Origin: Bryobacterales bacterium
GTDB lineage: Bacteria; Acidobacteriota; Terriglobia; Bryobacterales; Bryobacteraceae
Direction: 5' to 3'
DNA: 47,921 bases
Assembly (NCBI GenBank): GCA_003135055.1
Contig: PLDF01000440.1
Location: 1-47,921, forward strand
Part shown: positions 1 through 7,499 of the stretch, in pieces
Layout of the letters: each line of letters opens with the position of its first letter
Numbering within the stretch: the first letter of the stretch is position 1
Notes under the pieces: model-generated
Told to the model about the DNA's origin: nothing
The model's input: the letters and a program-made list of their open reading frames with translations, nothing else
Database searches by the model: none
Program-made: the position numbers and the translations under genes

Positions 1-253
1 GTCGTCTGTCAGGTGGCCGTACCTTAGCGAAACATAACCTCAGCCGCTCCGCCAGGATTAGCTGCCCCAAAATTTGTGCAGAATGGTGGCCCCGGCTTGC
101 CGCTGGCCCTGGTAATCTCCCTGGACCAATGGAGAAACGCTTGCCGTTGTGGGGCAGGCAATCCTGCCTGCAGCCGCCTTTCAGGCGGCTCTTGCGGTCT
201 CGCCCGAAAGCCGGCGGCGGCCAGGCTGCCCCACTAAGACAGGAATTGTGCTC
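1..253. other. Region upstream of hisD, no gene seen
   Basis: No convincing reading frame or RNA gene was seen in the first 148 bases. The remainder holds a dispersed repeat (listed separately) that reaches almost to the hisD start. No his leader peptide, T-box or attenuator is obvious. The hisD promoter is therefore either within bases 1-148 or inside the repeat. Confidence 0.5.
149..237 (+). repeat. Dispersed repeat family R1, copy 1
   Basis: The element opens with GTGGGGCAGGC and closes with CTGCCCCAC, so its ends are inverted. Inside is a GCCGCC/GGCGGC stem-loop. A related element with the same ends lies at 33237-33328 before another gene start, and a half copy follows hisA at about 6413-6462. 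The pattern is like a REP/MITE element. It carries no coding capacity. Confidence 0.6.
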
Positions 254-1498
254 GTGATCCGGATTATTGAAAGCAAAAACATCGGCCGCCTGCTAGCCCG
301 CAAAGCGGCGCGGCTTACCGAAGCCGAAGGCGTCGTGCGCCCGATTCTCGAAGCGGTCCGCAAGCGCGGCGATCTGGCGCTGCTCGAATACGCGCGGCAG
401 TTCGACGGATTCGCGCGCCACAGCGTCCGCGTGCCGGAAGCGGCGTTGAGCGCGGCGGCCGAACGGCTGACGCCGGAATTTCGCGGCGCGGTGGAGACGG
501 CGGCGGCGAATATCCGCACCTACGCCAAGCGGCAGATGCCGCACGAGTGGCATTTTGAGGCGCGGGCGGGGCTGCGCGTGGGGCAGATTGTGCGGCCCCT
601 CGATACGGTGGCGGCGTACGTCCCGGCGGGCCGCTATCCCCTGCCCTCCACGGTAATGATGACGGTGATTCCGGCGCAAGTGGCGGGCGTTCCGAATGTT
701 TGTGTGGCGTCGCCGAAGCCGGTGACGGAAGTGTGGGGAGCCGCGGCGATGCTGGGCGTTTCGCATGTCTTCGAAATGGGCGGCGCGCAGGCCATTGCGG
801 CGTTCGCATTTGGCACGCGCACGGTTCCTCGGGCCGATCGCATCGTGGGGCCCGGCAATATCTACGTGGCGGCCGCGAAGAAACTGCTGGCGGGCCAGGT
901 GGGCATCGATTTCGTTGCGGGGCCCACCGAGATTCTGATCGTTGCCGCGGAAGGCGATCCGCGGCACTTCGCAGCGGACCTGCTGGCGCAGGCGGAGCAC
1001 GATGTGGATGCGTCGGCCGTGCTGCTGACCACGTCGAAGCGCCTGGCGGCGGCCGTGGCGAAGGAAGTGGAGAAGCAGTTGGCCACGTTGCCGACTGCGG
1101 CGGTGGCGCGCAAGGCGATCGCCCGGAATTCGGCGATTGTGCTGGTTCGGTCGCTCGATGAGGCTGTCGAAATCTCCAACCGGTTTGCGCCGGAGCATCT
1201 GAGTATTCCCGATGCCACGCTGCTGCCGAAGATCCGGCACGCGGGCAGCGTGTTCGTGGGCCCGTTCAGTCCGGAAGCGGCGGGCGATTATGCCTCGGGC
1301 CCGAACCACGTACTTCCAACCGGTGGCGCCGCGCGGCAGCGCGGAGGTCTTTCAGTAGCCGATTATCTGAAAGTGATCTCAGTACAACAATTGAGCGCGT
1401 CGGCGCTGCAGCGTCTGGCCCCAGCCGTCACGACACTAGCGCGCGCCGAGGGCTTGGAGGCGCATGCGCGCTCTGTGGAGGTTCGCTTTGGCCACTAA
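254..1498 (+). CDS. hisD: Histidinol dehydrogenase
   Basis: This cytoplasmic enzyme catalyses the last two steps of histidine synthesis, oxidising L-histidinol to L-histidine with NAD. The protein is about 414 residues, normal for HisD. Recognisable family stretches are VAGPTEILIV, AQAEHD, RFAPEHL and GPNHVLPTGG, which hold zinc-ligand and substrate residues. I chose the GTG at 254 because an AGGA lies 9 bases upstream. A GTG at 248 is in frame but too close to that site. An ATG at 149 would translate the R1 repeat and is unlikely. It is the first gene of the his cluster, but a 176-base gap with a palindromic repeat separates it from hisC. Confidence 0.95.
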   Translation: MIRIIESKNIGRLLARKAARLTEAEGVVRPILEAVRKRGDLALLEYARQFDGFARHSVRVPEAALSAAAERLTPEFRGAVETAAANIRTYAKRQMPHEWHFEARAGLRVGQIVRPLDTVAAYVPAGRYPLPSTVMMTVIPAQVAGVPNVCVASPKPVTEVWGAAAMLGVSHVFEMGGAQAIAAFAFGTRTVPRADRIVGPGNIYVAAAKKLLAGQVGIDFVAGPTEILIVAAEGDPRHFAADLLAQAEHDVDASAVLLTTSKRLAAAVAKEVEKQLATLPTAAVARKAIARNSAIVLVRSLDEAVEISNRFAPEHLSIPDATLLPKIRHAGSVFVGPFSPEAAGDYASGPNHVLPTGGAARQRGGLSVADYLKVISVQQLSASALQRLAPAVTTLARAEGLEAHARSVEVRFGH

Positions 1499-1674
1499 TG
1501 CTACCGCGAAACTGCCTGCTAGACACCATTCGTGGCGCACTGGGCGCCCGCTGGGCACCTGCGTGCAGCGTTCACACTCGTGTGAACGCGTCTTTAGCCG
1601 GCGCGAACCGGATGTCCCAGGAACGGAGACGCTGCGTCGCATGCGCTCCCCATTCGCCACAGGTTCTACCAGCA
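1499..1674. repeat. hisD-hisC spacer with palindromic repeat R2, copy 1
   Basis: The spacer contains a perfect hairpin at 1568-1589, with arms GCGTTCACAC and GTGTGAACGC and a 2-base loop. GTGGCGCAC and TGCGTGCA lie before it. The same arrangement recurs at 35157-35203 and, reversed, at 36738-36863. It could form an intercistronic hairpin affecting his mRNA. The hisC frame is open through it, but this is not taken as coding. Confidence 0.65.
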
Positions 1675-2757
1675 ATGAGTAAATCCCCCAAGCTACCGAG
1701 AGGCGGCATCCGGCCTCGCGCCGCTGTAATCGCCATGCAGCCTTACTCGCCGCCCACCGCCGGCCGCTCCGGCAAGCTCCGTCTCGATTTCAACGAGAAT
1801 ACCGTAGGCTGCTCGCCGCGCGTAATCGAGGCAATCCGCCAGGGCGTCGGCGCCGAGGGGCTTGCCGTCTATCCCGAATACGGCGACGCAAAGGACGCCA
1901 TTGCGCGATACTTTCAAGTGGCGGCCCAGCAATTCCTGTTCACCAATGGCACCGATGAAGCCATCCAGGTCTTCATCAACACTTACGTGGATGATCGGCA
2001 GGAAGTGGTGACTCTCCAGCCGTCTTACGCCATGTATCGCTTCTATGCGGAAGTTGCGGGCGCGAAGGTGACCGAAGTTCCTTACCCGCAGCCGGAGATG
2101 GAGTTTCCGCTCGACGCGGTACTGAACGCCATCACGCCGGAAACGCGTGCGGTGCTGCTGGCCAATCCCAACAACCCCACGGGCACGGCGGTGTCGCTTG
2201 AGGGAATCGCGCGGATTCTGCGCAAGGCGCGCACGGCGGCGGTGCTCATCGACGAAGCTTATTACGAATTCTCCGGAATCACCGCGCTGCCCGAGATTGC
2301 GCAAGCGCCGAACCTGTTCGTGTGCCGGACGTTTTCCAAAGTCTTCGGCATGGCGGCCATGCGGCTTGGGTGCCTGTTTTCGCATGAAGCCAACATTCAA
2401 TATCTGCACAAGGCGCAGTCGCCATACAGCGTGAACATGCTGGCGGTGATGGCGGCGCAGGCGGCGGTGGAAGATACGGAGTATGTGCGGAGTTACGTCG
2501 CGGAAGCGCTGGCGGCGCGTGAGTTGCTCTCGATCGGGCTCGAGCGATTGGGAATCCGCTACGTGCCCAGCTCGGCGAATTTCGTGTTGGGGCGATTCGG
2601 CGCGCGCGCCATCGAAGTGCGGGATGCATTGCGCGACAGGGGAATCCTGGTGCGCGACCGAAGTTACGAGGCGCCCGGCTGCGTGCGCATCACCGTGGGG
2701 ACGCGCGAGCAGACGCGGCAGTTGCTGGCGGCGCTCGAACAGGTTTGGATACGATGA
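1675..2757 (+). CDS. hisC: Histidinol-phosphate aminotransferase
   Basis: A PLP-dependent fold-type I aminotransferase that converts imidazole-acetol phosphate and glutamate to histidinol phosphate. The 360 residues include the N-terminal LDFNENTVG (substrate-binding Asn), the NPNNPTGT stretch, LIDEAYYEF, and the PLP-lysine segment TFSKVFGMAAMRLG. A C-terminal Arg lies in CVRITVG. The ATG at 1675 gives the usual length; the frame is open back to 1498 through a repeat that should not be translated. The stop overlaps the next start as ATGA, implying translational coupling. Family paralogues act on other amino acids, but operon position supports HisC. Confidence 0.95.
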   Translation: MSKSPKLPRGGIRPRAAVIAMQPYSPPTAGRSGKLRLDFNENTVGCSPRVIEAIRQGVGAEGLAVYPEYGDAKDAIARYFQVAAQQFLFTNGTDEAIQVFINTYVDDRQEVVTLQPSYAMYRFYAEVAGAKVTEVPYPQPEMEFPLDAVLNAITPETRAVLLANPNNPTGTAVSLEGIARILRKARTAAVLIDEAYYEFSGITALPEIAQAPNLFVCRTFSKVFGMAAMRLGCLFSHEANIQYLHKAQSPYSVNMLAVMAAQAAVEDTEYVRSYVAEALAARELLSIGLERLGIRYVPSSANFVLGRFGARAIEVRDALRDRGILVRDRSYEAPGCVRITVGTREQTRQLLAALEQVWIR

Positions 2758-2807
2758 GCCGTCTGGATAAGATGAGCCGTGTGGATGCGATGAGCCACTT
2801 GGAATCG
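2754..2807 (+). repeat. 18-base tandem repeat, three copies, at the phosphatase start
   Basis: Three units of 18 bases begin at 2754, 2772 and 2790, each opening with ATGAGCC. They encode MSRLDK, MSRVDA and MSHLES. A 9-base partial copy (TTGGATACG) lies just before, in the end of hisC. The result is three in-frame start codons in matching contexts, any of which could start the downstream gene. Confidence 0.8.
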
Positions 2808-3485
2808 TCGAGCAAGCCGATACTGGTTTTCGACATGGATGGCGTCTTGGTCGAAGTGACGGAATCGTACCGCGAAACCATCGCGCGCACCGTGGAGCAT
2901 TTCACCGGCGCTCGGCCCACGCGCGCGCGGATCCAAGAGTATAAGAACGCCGGCGGATGGAACGACGATTGGAAACTTTCGCACCACATGGTGCGCGAAG
3001 CCGGCGTGGATGCGGTGTTTGACGACGTGAAAGGCCACTTTCAGAAGCTGTTCCATGGCGACGGCGTTCCTGGGCTCATGTTGCGCGAACAGTGGGTGGC
3101 GCGGCCCGGCGTGCTCGAAAAGCTCAACCGGCAGTTCCGTTTCGCGCTCTTCACCGGCCGTCCGAAGTGGGAAGCCGAGCTGACTCTGAGCCGCTTTGCG
3201 CCGGATTTGGTATTTGACCCCATCATCGGCATGGACGACGTGGAGAATCACAAACCTGCGCCCGATGGCCTGCTGCAAATCCGCAAGCTATGCCGCGACC
3301 CGTTTTACGTCGGCGATACCGTGGACGATGCGCGGTGCGCGAAGGCCGCGGGCGTGCGATTTATCGGCATCGCGGCGCCGTCGAATCCGCTCTATGTCGA
3401 TCTGGTCTTTTTGTTCCAGGCCGAAAAAGCTTTCGCCGTTGTGGACGACATCAATTATCTGGAGGAGGTTTTCGCTCCCTCATGA
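2754..3485 (+). CDS. HAD-family phosphatase, likely histidinol-phosphatase
   Basis: A haloacid-dehalogenase-type phosphatase of about 243 residues. Motif I is VFDMDGVLVE (nucleophile Asp27, acid/base Asp29), motif II is LFTGRP, the Lys lies in NHKPAPDG, and motif IV is VGDTVDDARCAKAAG. The protein sits inside the his operon with ATGA overlaps on both sides. HisB here has only the dehydratase domain, so a separate histidinol-phosphatase is required and this is the obvious candidate. The fold is clear; the substrate is inferred from context. The N-terminus is built from an 18-base tandem repeat, so the true start may be ATG 2754, 2772 or 2790; 2754 preserves the overlap with hisC. Confidence 0.85.
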   Translation: MSRLDKMSRVDAMSHLESSSKPILVFDMDGVLVEVTESYRETIARTVEHFTGARPTRARIQEYKNAGGWNDDWKLSHHMVREAGVDAVFDDVKGHFQKLFHGDGVPGLMLREQWVARPGVLEKLNRQFRFALFTGRPKWEAELTLSRFAPDLVFDPIIGMDDVENHKPAPDGLLQIRKLCRDPFYVGDTVDDARCAKAAGVRFIGIAAPSNPLYVDLVFLFQAEKAFAVVDDINYLEEVFAPS

Positions 3486-4078
3486 GAAACGCCAGAAGCG
3501 CCGCCATTGAGCGCAATACCAAGGAGACGCGCATCGGCGGCGCGTTGAAAATCGAAGGCCGCGGCCGCTATGAAATCTCGACTGGTATCCGCTTTTTCGA
3601 CCACATGCTGGAGCTGTTCGCCAGGCACGGCGGTTTCGATTTGAAGCTGCGCGCCGAAGGCGATTTGGACGTGGACCAGCATCACACCGTGGAAGACGTC
3701 GGCATCGTGCTCGGCCAGTTGTTCGCGCAAGCGCTCGGCGACCGCAAAGGCATCAACCGCGCGGGATATTTCGTGCTGCCAATGGATGAAACGCTGGCGG
3801 TGGTAGCGGTGGATCTGGGCGGCCGGCCCGCATTGGTATATAAGGACCGCGTGAAAGTGGTGCTCGTGGGCGATTTGCAAACCGAGCTGGTGGAAGATTT
3901 CTTCGGCGGCTTTGTGAACCACGCCGGCGCCAACCTGCACGCCAAAGTGCTTTACGGGCGGTCGAACCATCACAAGATCGAGGCCATTTTCAAGTGCTTC
4001 GCGCGCGCCATGAAGTACGCGTGCTCGAAGGATGCGCGGCTGAAGGACGAGCTGCCGTCCACCAAGGGGCTGTTGTGA
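3482..4078 (+). CDS. hisB: Imidazoleglycerol-phosphate dehydratase
   Basis: A manganese enzyme that dehydrates imidazoleglycerol phosphate to imidazole-acetol phosphate. The 198 residues match the single-domain IGPD, with no fused phosphatase. Diagnostic features are RFFDHMLELFARH, the metal-binding DQHHTVEDVGIVLG, and the second His cluster in GRSNHHKIEAIFK. The ATG at 3482 overlaps the preceding stop (ATGA), and the end overlaps hisH by GTGA. It is tightly coupled to the HAD gene before it, mirroring bifunctional HisB proteins in which phosphatase and dehydratase are fused. Confidence 0.96.
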   Translation: MRNARSAAIERNTKETRIGGALKIEGRGRYEISTGIRFFDHMLELFARHGGFDLKLRAEGDLDVDQHHTVEDVGIVLGQLFAQALGDRKGINRAGYFVLPMDETLAVVAVDLGGRPALVYKDRVKVVLVGDLQTELVEDFFGGFVNHAGANLHAKVLYGRSNHHKIEAIFKCFARAMKYACSKDARLKDELPSTKGLL

Positions 4079-4902
4079 TCGCAATTCTCGATTACGGCGC
4101 GGGCAATTTGCGGTCGGTGCAGAATGCGCTCGAAGCGATCGGCTGCGAGTACTCGCTGGTGCGCGACGCAGCCGGGCTGCGGAGCGCATCGAAGATTCTG
4201 CTGCCGGGCGTGGGCCATTTCGGGCAGATGATGCGCGCGCTCGATGCGCTGGAAGTGCGCGATGCGCTCATCGAGCGCATCGCCGCGGGCGTGCCGTTTC
4301 TGGGGATCTGTCTCGGCCTGCAGGCGTTGTTCGATGCCAGCGAAGAGGCGCCGGAAGTGCGCGGGCTGGGCATATTCGAGGGAATTGTGCGGCGCTTTCC
4401 GGCGCATGCCCGCGTGCCGCACATGGGCTGGAACGAGCTGGAGCTTCGCGGTGAATCGAAGCTGCTGCGCGGCTTCGGCGCTAGCGGCCCCGGCTCCGAT
4501 CAGAGCCACGACCGTCAGGGAGTGGTTCCCGCCGATCGCGCAAAATCACCCGGTCCCGGCGCAAGTTCTTCGACCCCGAGATTCGAGGCTACCGGGAAAT
4601 TACTTGCCGGCGCAGCGCCCCCTGGGGGCTCCGATCAGAGCCACGACCATTCCGATCAGAGCCACGACCGTAAGGGAGTGGTTCCCGTCGATCGCGCAAA
4701 ATCATCCCCGCGCGCTCGGCCGTTCGTCTACTTCGCGCACAGTTATTACGCGCCGGAGGGCGACTATGCCAGCGCGGTTTGCGCGTATGAGGTCCCTTAC
4801 ACGGCCGCACTCGAAGTGGGCAACGTGTACGGCGTGCAGTTTCATCCGGAGAAATCCGGCGCGATCGGGTTGGCCATCGTGAGGAATTTCGTCGAGTGCT
4901 AG
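4075..4902 (+). CDS. hisH: Imidazole glycerol phosphate synthase, glutaminase subunit, with in-frame insert
   Basis: HisH hydrolyses glutamine and feeds ammonia to HisF. The catalytic triad is visible: Cys79 in GICLGLQ, and His257 and Glu259 in VQFHPEK; the oxyanion loop is LLPGVGHFG. The protein is 275 residues where the family is about 200. The excess is roughly residues 136-214 (about 4480-4716), lying between RGESKLLRGF and PFVYFAHSYY. It is rich in Ser, Asp, Pro and Gly and is encoded by copies of dispersed repeat R3. Both flanks stay in frame and match HisH, so the insert probably forms a disordered surface loop. The GTG start at 4075 overlaps the hisB stop. Confidence 0.93.
   Translation: MIAILDYGAGNLRSVQNALEAIGCEYSLVRDAAGLRSASKILLPGVGHFGQMMRALDALEVRDALIERIAAGVPFLGICLGLQALFDASEEAPEVRGLGIFEGIVRRFPAHARVPHMGWNELELRGESKLLRGFGASGPGSDQSHDRQGVVPADRAKSPGPGASSSTPRFEATGKLLAGAAPPGGSDQSHDHSDQSHDRKGVVPVDRAKSSPRARPFVYFAHSYYAPEGDYASAVCAYEVPYTAALEVGNVYGVQFHPEKSGAIGLAIVRNFVEC
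4493..4705. repeat. Dispersed repeat R3, two full copies and one truncated copy inside hisH
   Basis: The unit starts GATCAGAGCCACGACC and continues with GGGAGTGGTTCCCG and GATCGCGCAAAATCA. Full copies are at 4493-4548 and 4650-4705, and a truncated copy is at 4628-4649. A related copy lies in non-coding DNA at about 29119-29160, which shows the unit is not specific to hisH. All copies are read in the hisH frame without stops. Confidence 0.8.
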
Positions 4903-5657
4903 CCAAACGCATCATCCCGTGTCTCGATGTGACGGCCGGCCGCGTGGTCAAGGGCGTCAACTTCGTCAATCTGCGCGATGCGGGCGATCCGGTGGAATTG
5001 GCCGGCCGCTATAATCGCGATGGCGCCGATGAGCTGGTCTTCCTCGATATCACGGCGTCGAGCGAGGCGCGCCAGACCATGGCGGATGTGGTGGCGCGGA
5101 CTGCCCGCAAGGTTTTCATCCCGCTGGCGGTGGGCGGCGGCATCCGCTCCGTGGGCGACGCGCGACGCATTCTGCTGGCGGGCGCGGATAAAGTGTCCGT
5201 CAACACTGCCGCGGTCCGGCGGCCGGAGCTGATCGCCGAGCTGAGCCGGGAATTCGGTGCGCAGGCCGTGGTTCTGGCCATCGATGCGCGCCGCCACAGT
5301 GCCGGGCAATGGCGCGTCTACACGCGCGGCGGCCGCGACGATGAAGGAACCGACGCCGTCGCGTGGGCTGCCCGCGGCGAGGAATTGGGCGCGGGCGAGA
5401 TTTTGCTCACTTCGATGGATACCGACGGCGTTCAGGAAGGTTTCGATTGCGCGCTCACCAAGGCGGTGTCGCAAGCCACGCATGTGCCGGTGATTGCAAG
5501 CGGCGGCGCGGGCAAGCCGGAGCATTTTGTGCGCGTGTTGACCGAGGGCTGCGCCGACGCGGCGCTGGCGGCGTCCATCTTCCACAACGGCACTTACACC
5601 GTGAATCAATTGAAGGAAGAGCTGGCCAAGCGCGGTATTCCAGTGAGGCTGGCATGA
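4896..5657 (+). CDS. hisF: Imidazole glycerol phosphate synthase, cyclase subunit
   Basis: A TIM-barrel cyclase that uses ammonia from HisH and PRFAR to make imidazoleglycerol phosphate and AICAR. The 253 residues are the normal length. Catalytic Asp residues sit in RIIPCLDV near the start and in LLTSMDTDGVQEGFD. Phosphate-binding loops include VGGGIRS and ASGGAG. The GTG start at 4896 overlaps the end of hisH by seven bases, as expected for subunits made in equal amounts. Its stop overlaps hisA as ATGA. Confidence 0.97.
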   Translation: MLAKRIIPCLDVTAGRVVKGVNFVNLRDAGDPVELAGRYNRDGADELVFLDITASSEARQTMADVVARTARKVFIPLAVGGGIRSVGDARRILLAGADKVSVNTAAVRRPELIAELSREFGAQAVVLAIDARRHSAGQWRVYTRGGRDDEGTDAVAWAARGEELGAGEILLTSMDTDGVQEGFDCALTKAVSQATHVPVIASGGAGKPEHFVRVLTEGCADAALAASIFHNGTYTVNQLKEELAKRGIPVRLA

Positions 5658-6352
5658 TATTCCCGTGCATCGACATTATGGATGGCAAGGCGGTGCAATT
5701 GGTGCAGGGCCGCGACAAGGCGCTTGAGGCCGAGGCGCCCGAGGAGATGCTGCGCAAGTTCGCCGCATTCCCCGAGATTCAAGTGATCGATCTCGACGCC
5801 GCCATGGGGCGCGGCTCGAATGACAATCTGGTGCGCCTGCTCGCATCGAAAGCCGCCATCCGCGCGGGCGGCGGCGTGCGTACGGTGGAGCGCGCGCGGG
5901 CGCTGGTGGAACAAGGCGTACGCAAAGTGATCGTGGGCACTTCGGCGTTTCGCGAATCGGGCATTAACCAGGCGCTCCTGGGAAGCTTGCGCGACGCCAT
6001 TGGGCGCGACCGTCTGATTGTCGCGCTCGATTCCAAGCACGGGCGCATCATGGTGAAGGGTTGGCAAGAAGCCACCGCGTTGACGGCCGAAGAAGTGTTG
6101 GGCCCGCTGGAGCCTTACTGCTCCGGCTTTCTGTGTACCTATGTTGATAAGGAAGGCATGATGCAGGGCACGGACCTGGCGTGGTTCCGGCGCCTGCGCG
6201 CGGCGACTCAGCTCGAACTCACTGCGGCAGGCGGAGTGACTACGATGGAAGACGTCCGCGCCCTGCTTGCAATGCATGTCCACGTAGCCATCGGCATGGC
6301 GATGTACACCGGCCGGCTGAAGCTGAAAGACCTGGAGCCGTCATCGGTATAG
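5654..6352 (+). CDS. hisA: ProFAR isomerase
   Basis: A TIM-barrel enzyme that isomerises ProFAR to PRFAR, the substrate of HisF. The 232 residues begin IFPCIDIMDGKAVQLVQG, with the catalytic Asp in CIDI. A second conserved region is CTYVDKEGMMQGTD, and AAGGVTT is a phosphate loop. It is slightly shorter than a typical 240-245. The order hisF then hisA is the reverse of the common hisA-hisF. It is the last gene of the operon, and a terminator-like hairpin follows about 90 bases later. Confidence 0.95.
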   Translation: MIFPCIDIMDGKAVQLVQGRDKALEAEAPEEMLRKFAAFPEIQVIDLDAAMGRGSNDNLVRLLASKAAIRAGGGVRTVERARALVEQGVRKVIVGTSAFRESGINQALLGSLRDAIGRDRLIVALDSKHGRIMVKGWQEATALTAEEVLGPLEPYCSGFLCTYVDKEGMMQGTDLAWFRRLRAATQLELTAAGGVTTMEDVRALLAMHVHVAIGMAMYTGRLKLKDLEPSSV

Positions 6353-6438
6353 ACTTACTTAGCCTTAATTTAACCGTACAGCTTTCTTCCTGACAGCTTT
6401 GTGCTGTACAGCTTTGTGGGGCAGCCAATCCTGGCTGC

Positions 6439-6462
6439 AGCCGCCTTTCAGGCGGCTTTTTC
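6439..6462 (+). terminator. Probable intrinsic terminator after hisA
   Basis: A hairpin with 7-base arms AGCCGCC and GGCGGCT, loop TTTCA, is followed by TTTT and further pyrimidines. It is part of a half copy of repeat R1 that begins near 6413, so a repeat appears to have been co-opted as the operon terminator. Confidence 0.6.
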
Positions 6463-7069
6463 CTTTGGCTGCAATCCCAGCGGCATTAGCCGCCTATACT
6501 GTTCCTTACGGAACTCCGAGAATGTAGTATGAAGCTAATAAGATGCCGGTATCATGAAACGAAGTTGATATTAGTTGCGAAGAAGTAATCCAGCGCTGAG
6601 ACTCGGCCGGTAAGACACCGATACTCCTGCCCTCCCGTCTCCCGTTGTTTCGCGCCGGCGTCTAATATGCGCAAGGCGCCTAATCCGCCCGGAAGAATCC
6701 GGCGGTCTGCGGCAACAAGAAACGCGCCACGAGAGAAAGCATGATCTCAAAAGCCAGGCAGCTTGCCTCTATCACCGCCGTTGGCGCGAGCGCCCTCGCT
6801 CTGACTAGCTGTAAAGCCGGAGCCGCCGTCATCGATTCCGCGTTCTGAATACCCCAATTGTGTTCAGCCTTGACACCACTTTTTTCATACCGCCGCCCCG
6901 CACGTATAGCATCGTTCCAGACCACATGATTTCGGATTTGGACTGGACTATTATCTCACCGCTATTCATCTGCGCCCTGCAATCAAACGATTAGCCACAA
7001 GCCTACCGAAAGATTTAGCCGCTTGGATGCGTTTTAATGAGAGATCCTTGCTAAACTGGTAGAAATACT
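6463..7069. other. Intergenic region with one possible tiny gene
   Basis: About 600 bases between the his terminator and tatA. The only coding signal I can support is a 35-codon lipoprotein-like frame (listed separately). Composition is less GC-rich than the neighbouring genes around 6480-6600 and 6940-7070. No RNA gene was recognised. Confidence 0.4.
6741..6848 (+). CDS. Possible 35-residue lipoprotein
   Basis: An ATG frame encodes a basic start (MISKARQ), a short hydrophobic stretch and a lipobox LTSC at residues 22-25, then only 11 further residues before a TGA. A purine-rich GAGAGAAAG stands just before the ATG. The layout is that of a very small bacterial lipoprotein such as an entericidin, but no homologue is recognised. 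It could equally be the surviving 5' end of a decayed lipoprotein gene. Confidence is low because the frame is short. Confidence 0.3.
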   Translation: MISKARQLASITAVGASALALTSCKAGAAVIDSAF

Positions 7070-7243
7070 ATGATTGAAGATCTGCTCCAACCTCAACATC
7101 TGCTTCTAATCCTCGGACTTGCGCTCTTGATGTTCGGCCCAGGGAAGCTACCCGATCTAGGCAAGGGATTGGGGGAAGGAATCCGGGGATTCAAAAACGC
7201 TTTGAAACCTGGCGACTCTGGGACGGACTCGGGTAAAGTTTAA
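7070..7243 (+). CDS. tatA: Twin-arginine translocase protein TatA
   Basis: A 57-residue single-span membrane protein of the Tat system, which exports folded proteins. The N-terminal hydrophobic helix (about residues 10-22) ends in the family hinge FGPGKLPDLGKGLGEGI, followed by the amphipathic helix RGFKNAL and a short acidic tail. It is shorter than many TatA proteins but has every core feature. No tatB or tatC is nearby, so it is an orphan subunit. Two or more Tat substrates (starts at 36291 and 42269) lie in the same window. Confidence 0.9.
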   Translation: MIEDLLQPQHLLLILGLALLMFGPGKLPDLGKGLGEGIRGFKNALKPGDSGTDSGKV

Positions 7244-7499
7244 GGAAGACCGCAGTCGACCCGCTTTCGAGCGGCAGTTGCCGTCGTCCGCATCCGGCAC
7301 GGGTGTCACGCCGCTATTTGACTGCGTTCGCAAGAAGGCTAAGTTAATTTGATAGCGTGCGGCCGATCGACGGATCGAGGCTAGCGTCAGGTCGACCGGA
7401 ACATGAAACGCGCCAGTTCCTCAATCCACTTTTGCAGGCTGGTTTTGCCAGTTGGAAATCCGCTCCGGCCGGGAGATCTAATTGCCCCAAGCGGTCCTG

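Noticed and set aside
293..1309. 338-codon minus-strand open frame over hisD
   Set aside because: Shadow frame, Arg/His-rich, no motif; hisD on the other strand is certain.
1498..1674. Longer hisC start at 1498
   Set aside because: Would translate a palindromic dispersed repeat and give a non-family extension of 59 residues.
4493..4705. CRISPR-like or phage origin for the repeats in hisH
   Set aside because: Unit number is too small, spacing irregular, and a similar unit occurs singly elsewhere; no cas genes.
7381..7499. Minus-strand fragment ending FPTGKTSLQKWIEELARF
   Set aside because: Composition looks coding but no start or upstream continuation is found; it abuts the peptidase stop in a different frame, so only a possible gene remnant.
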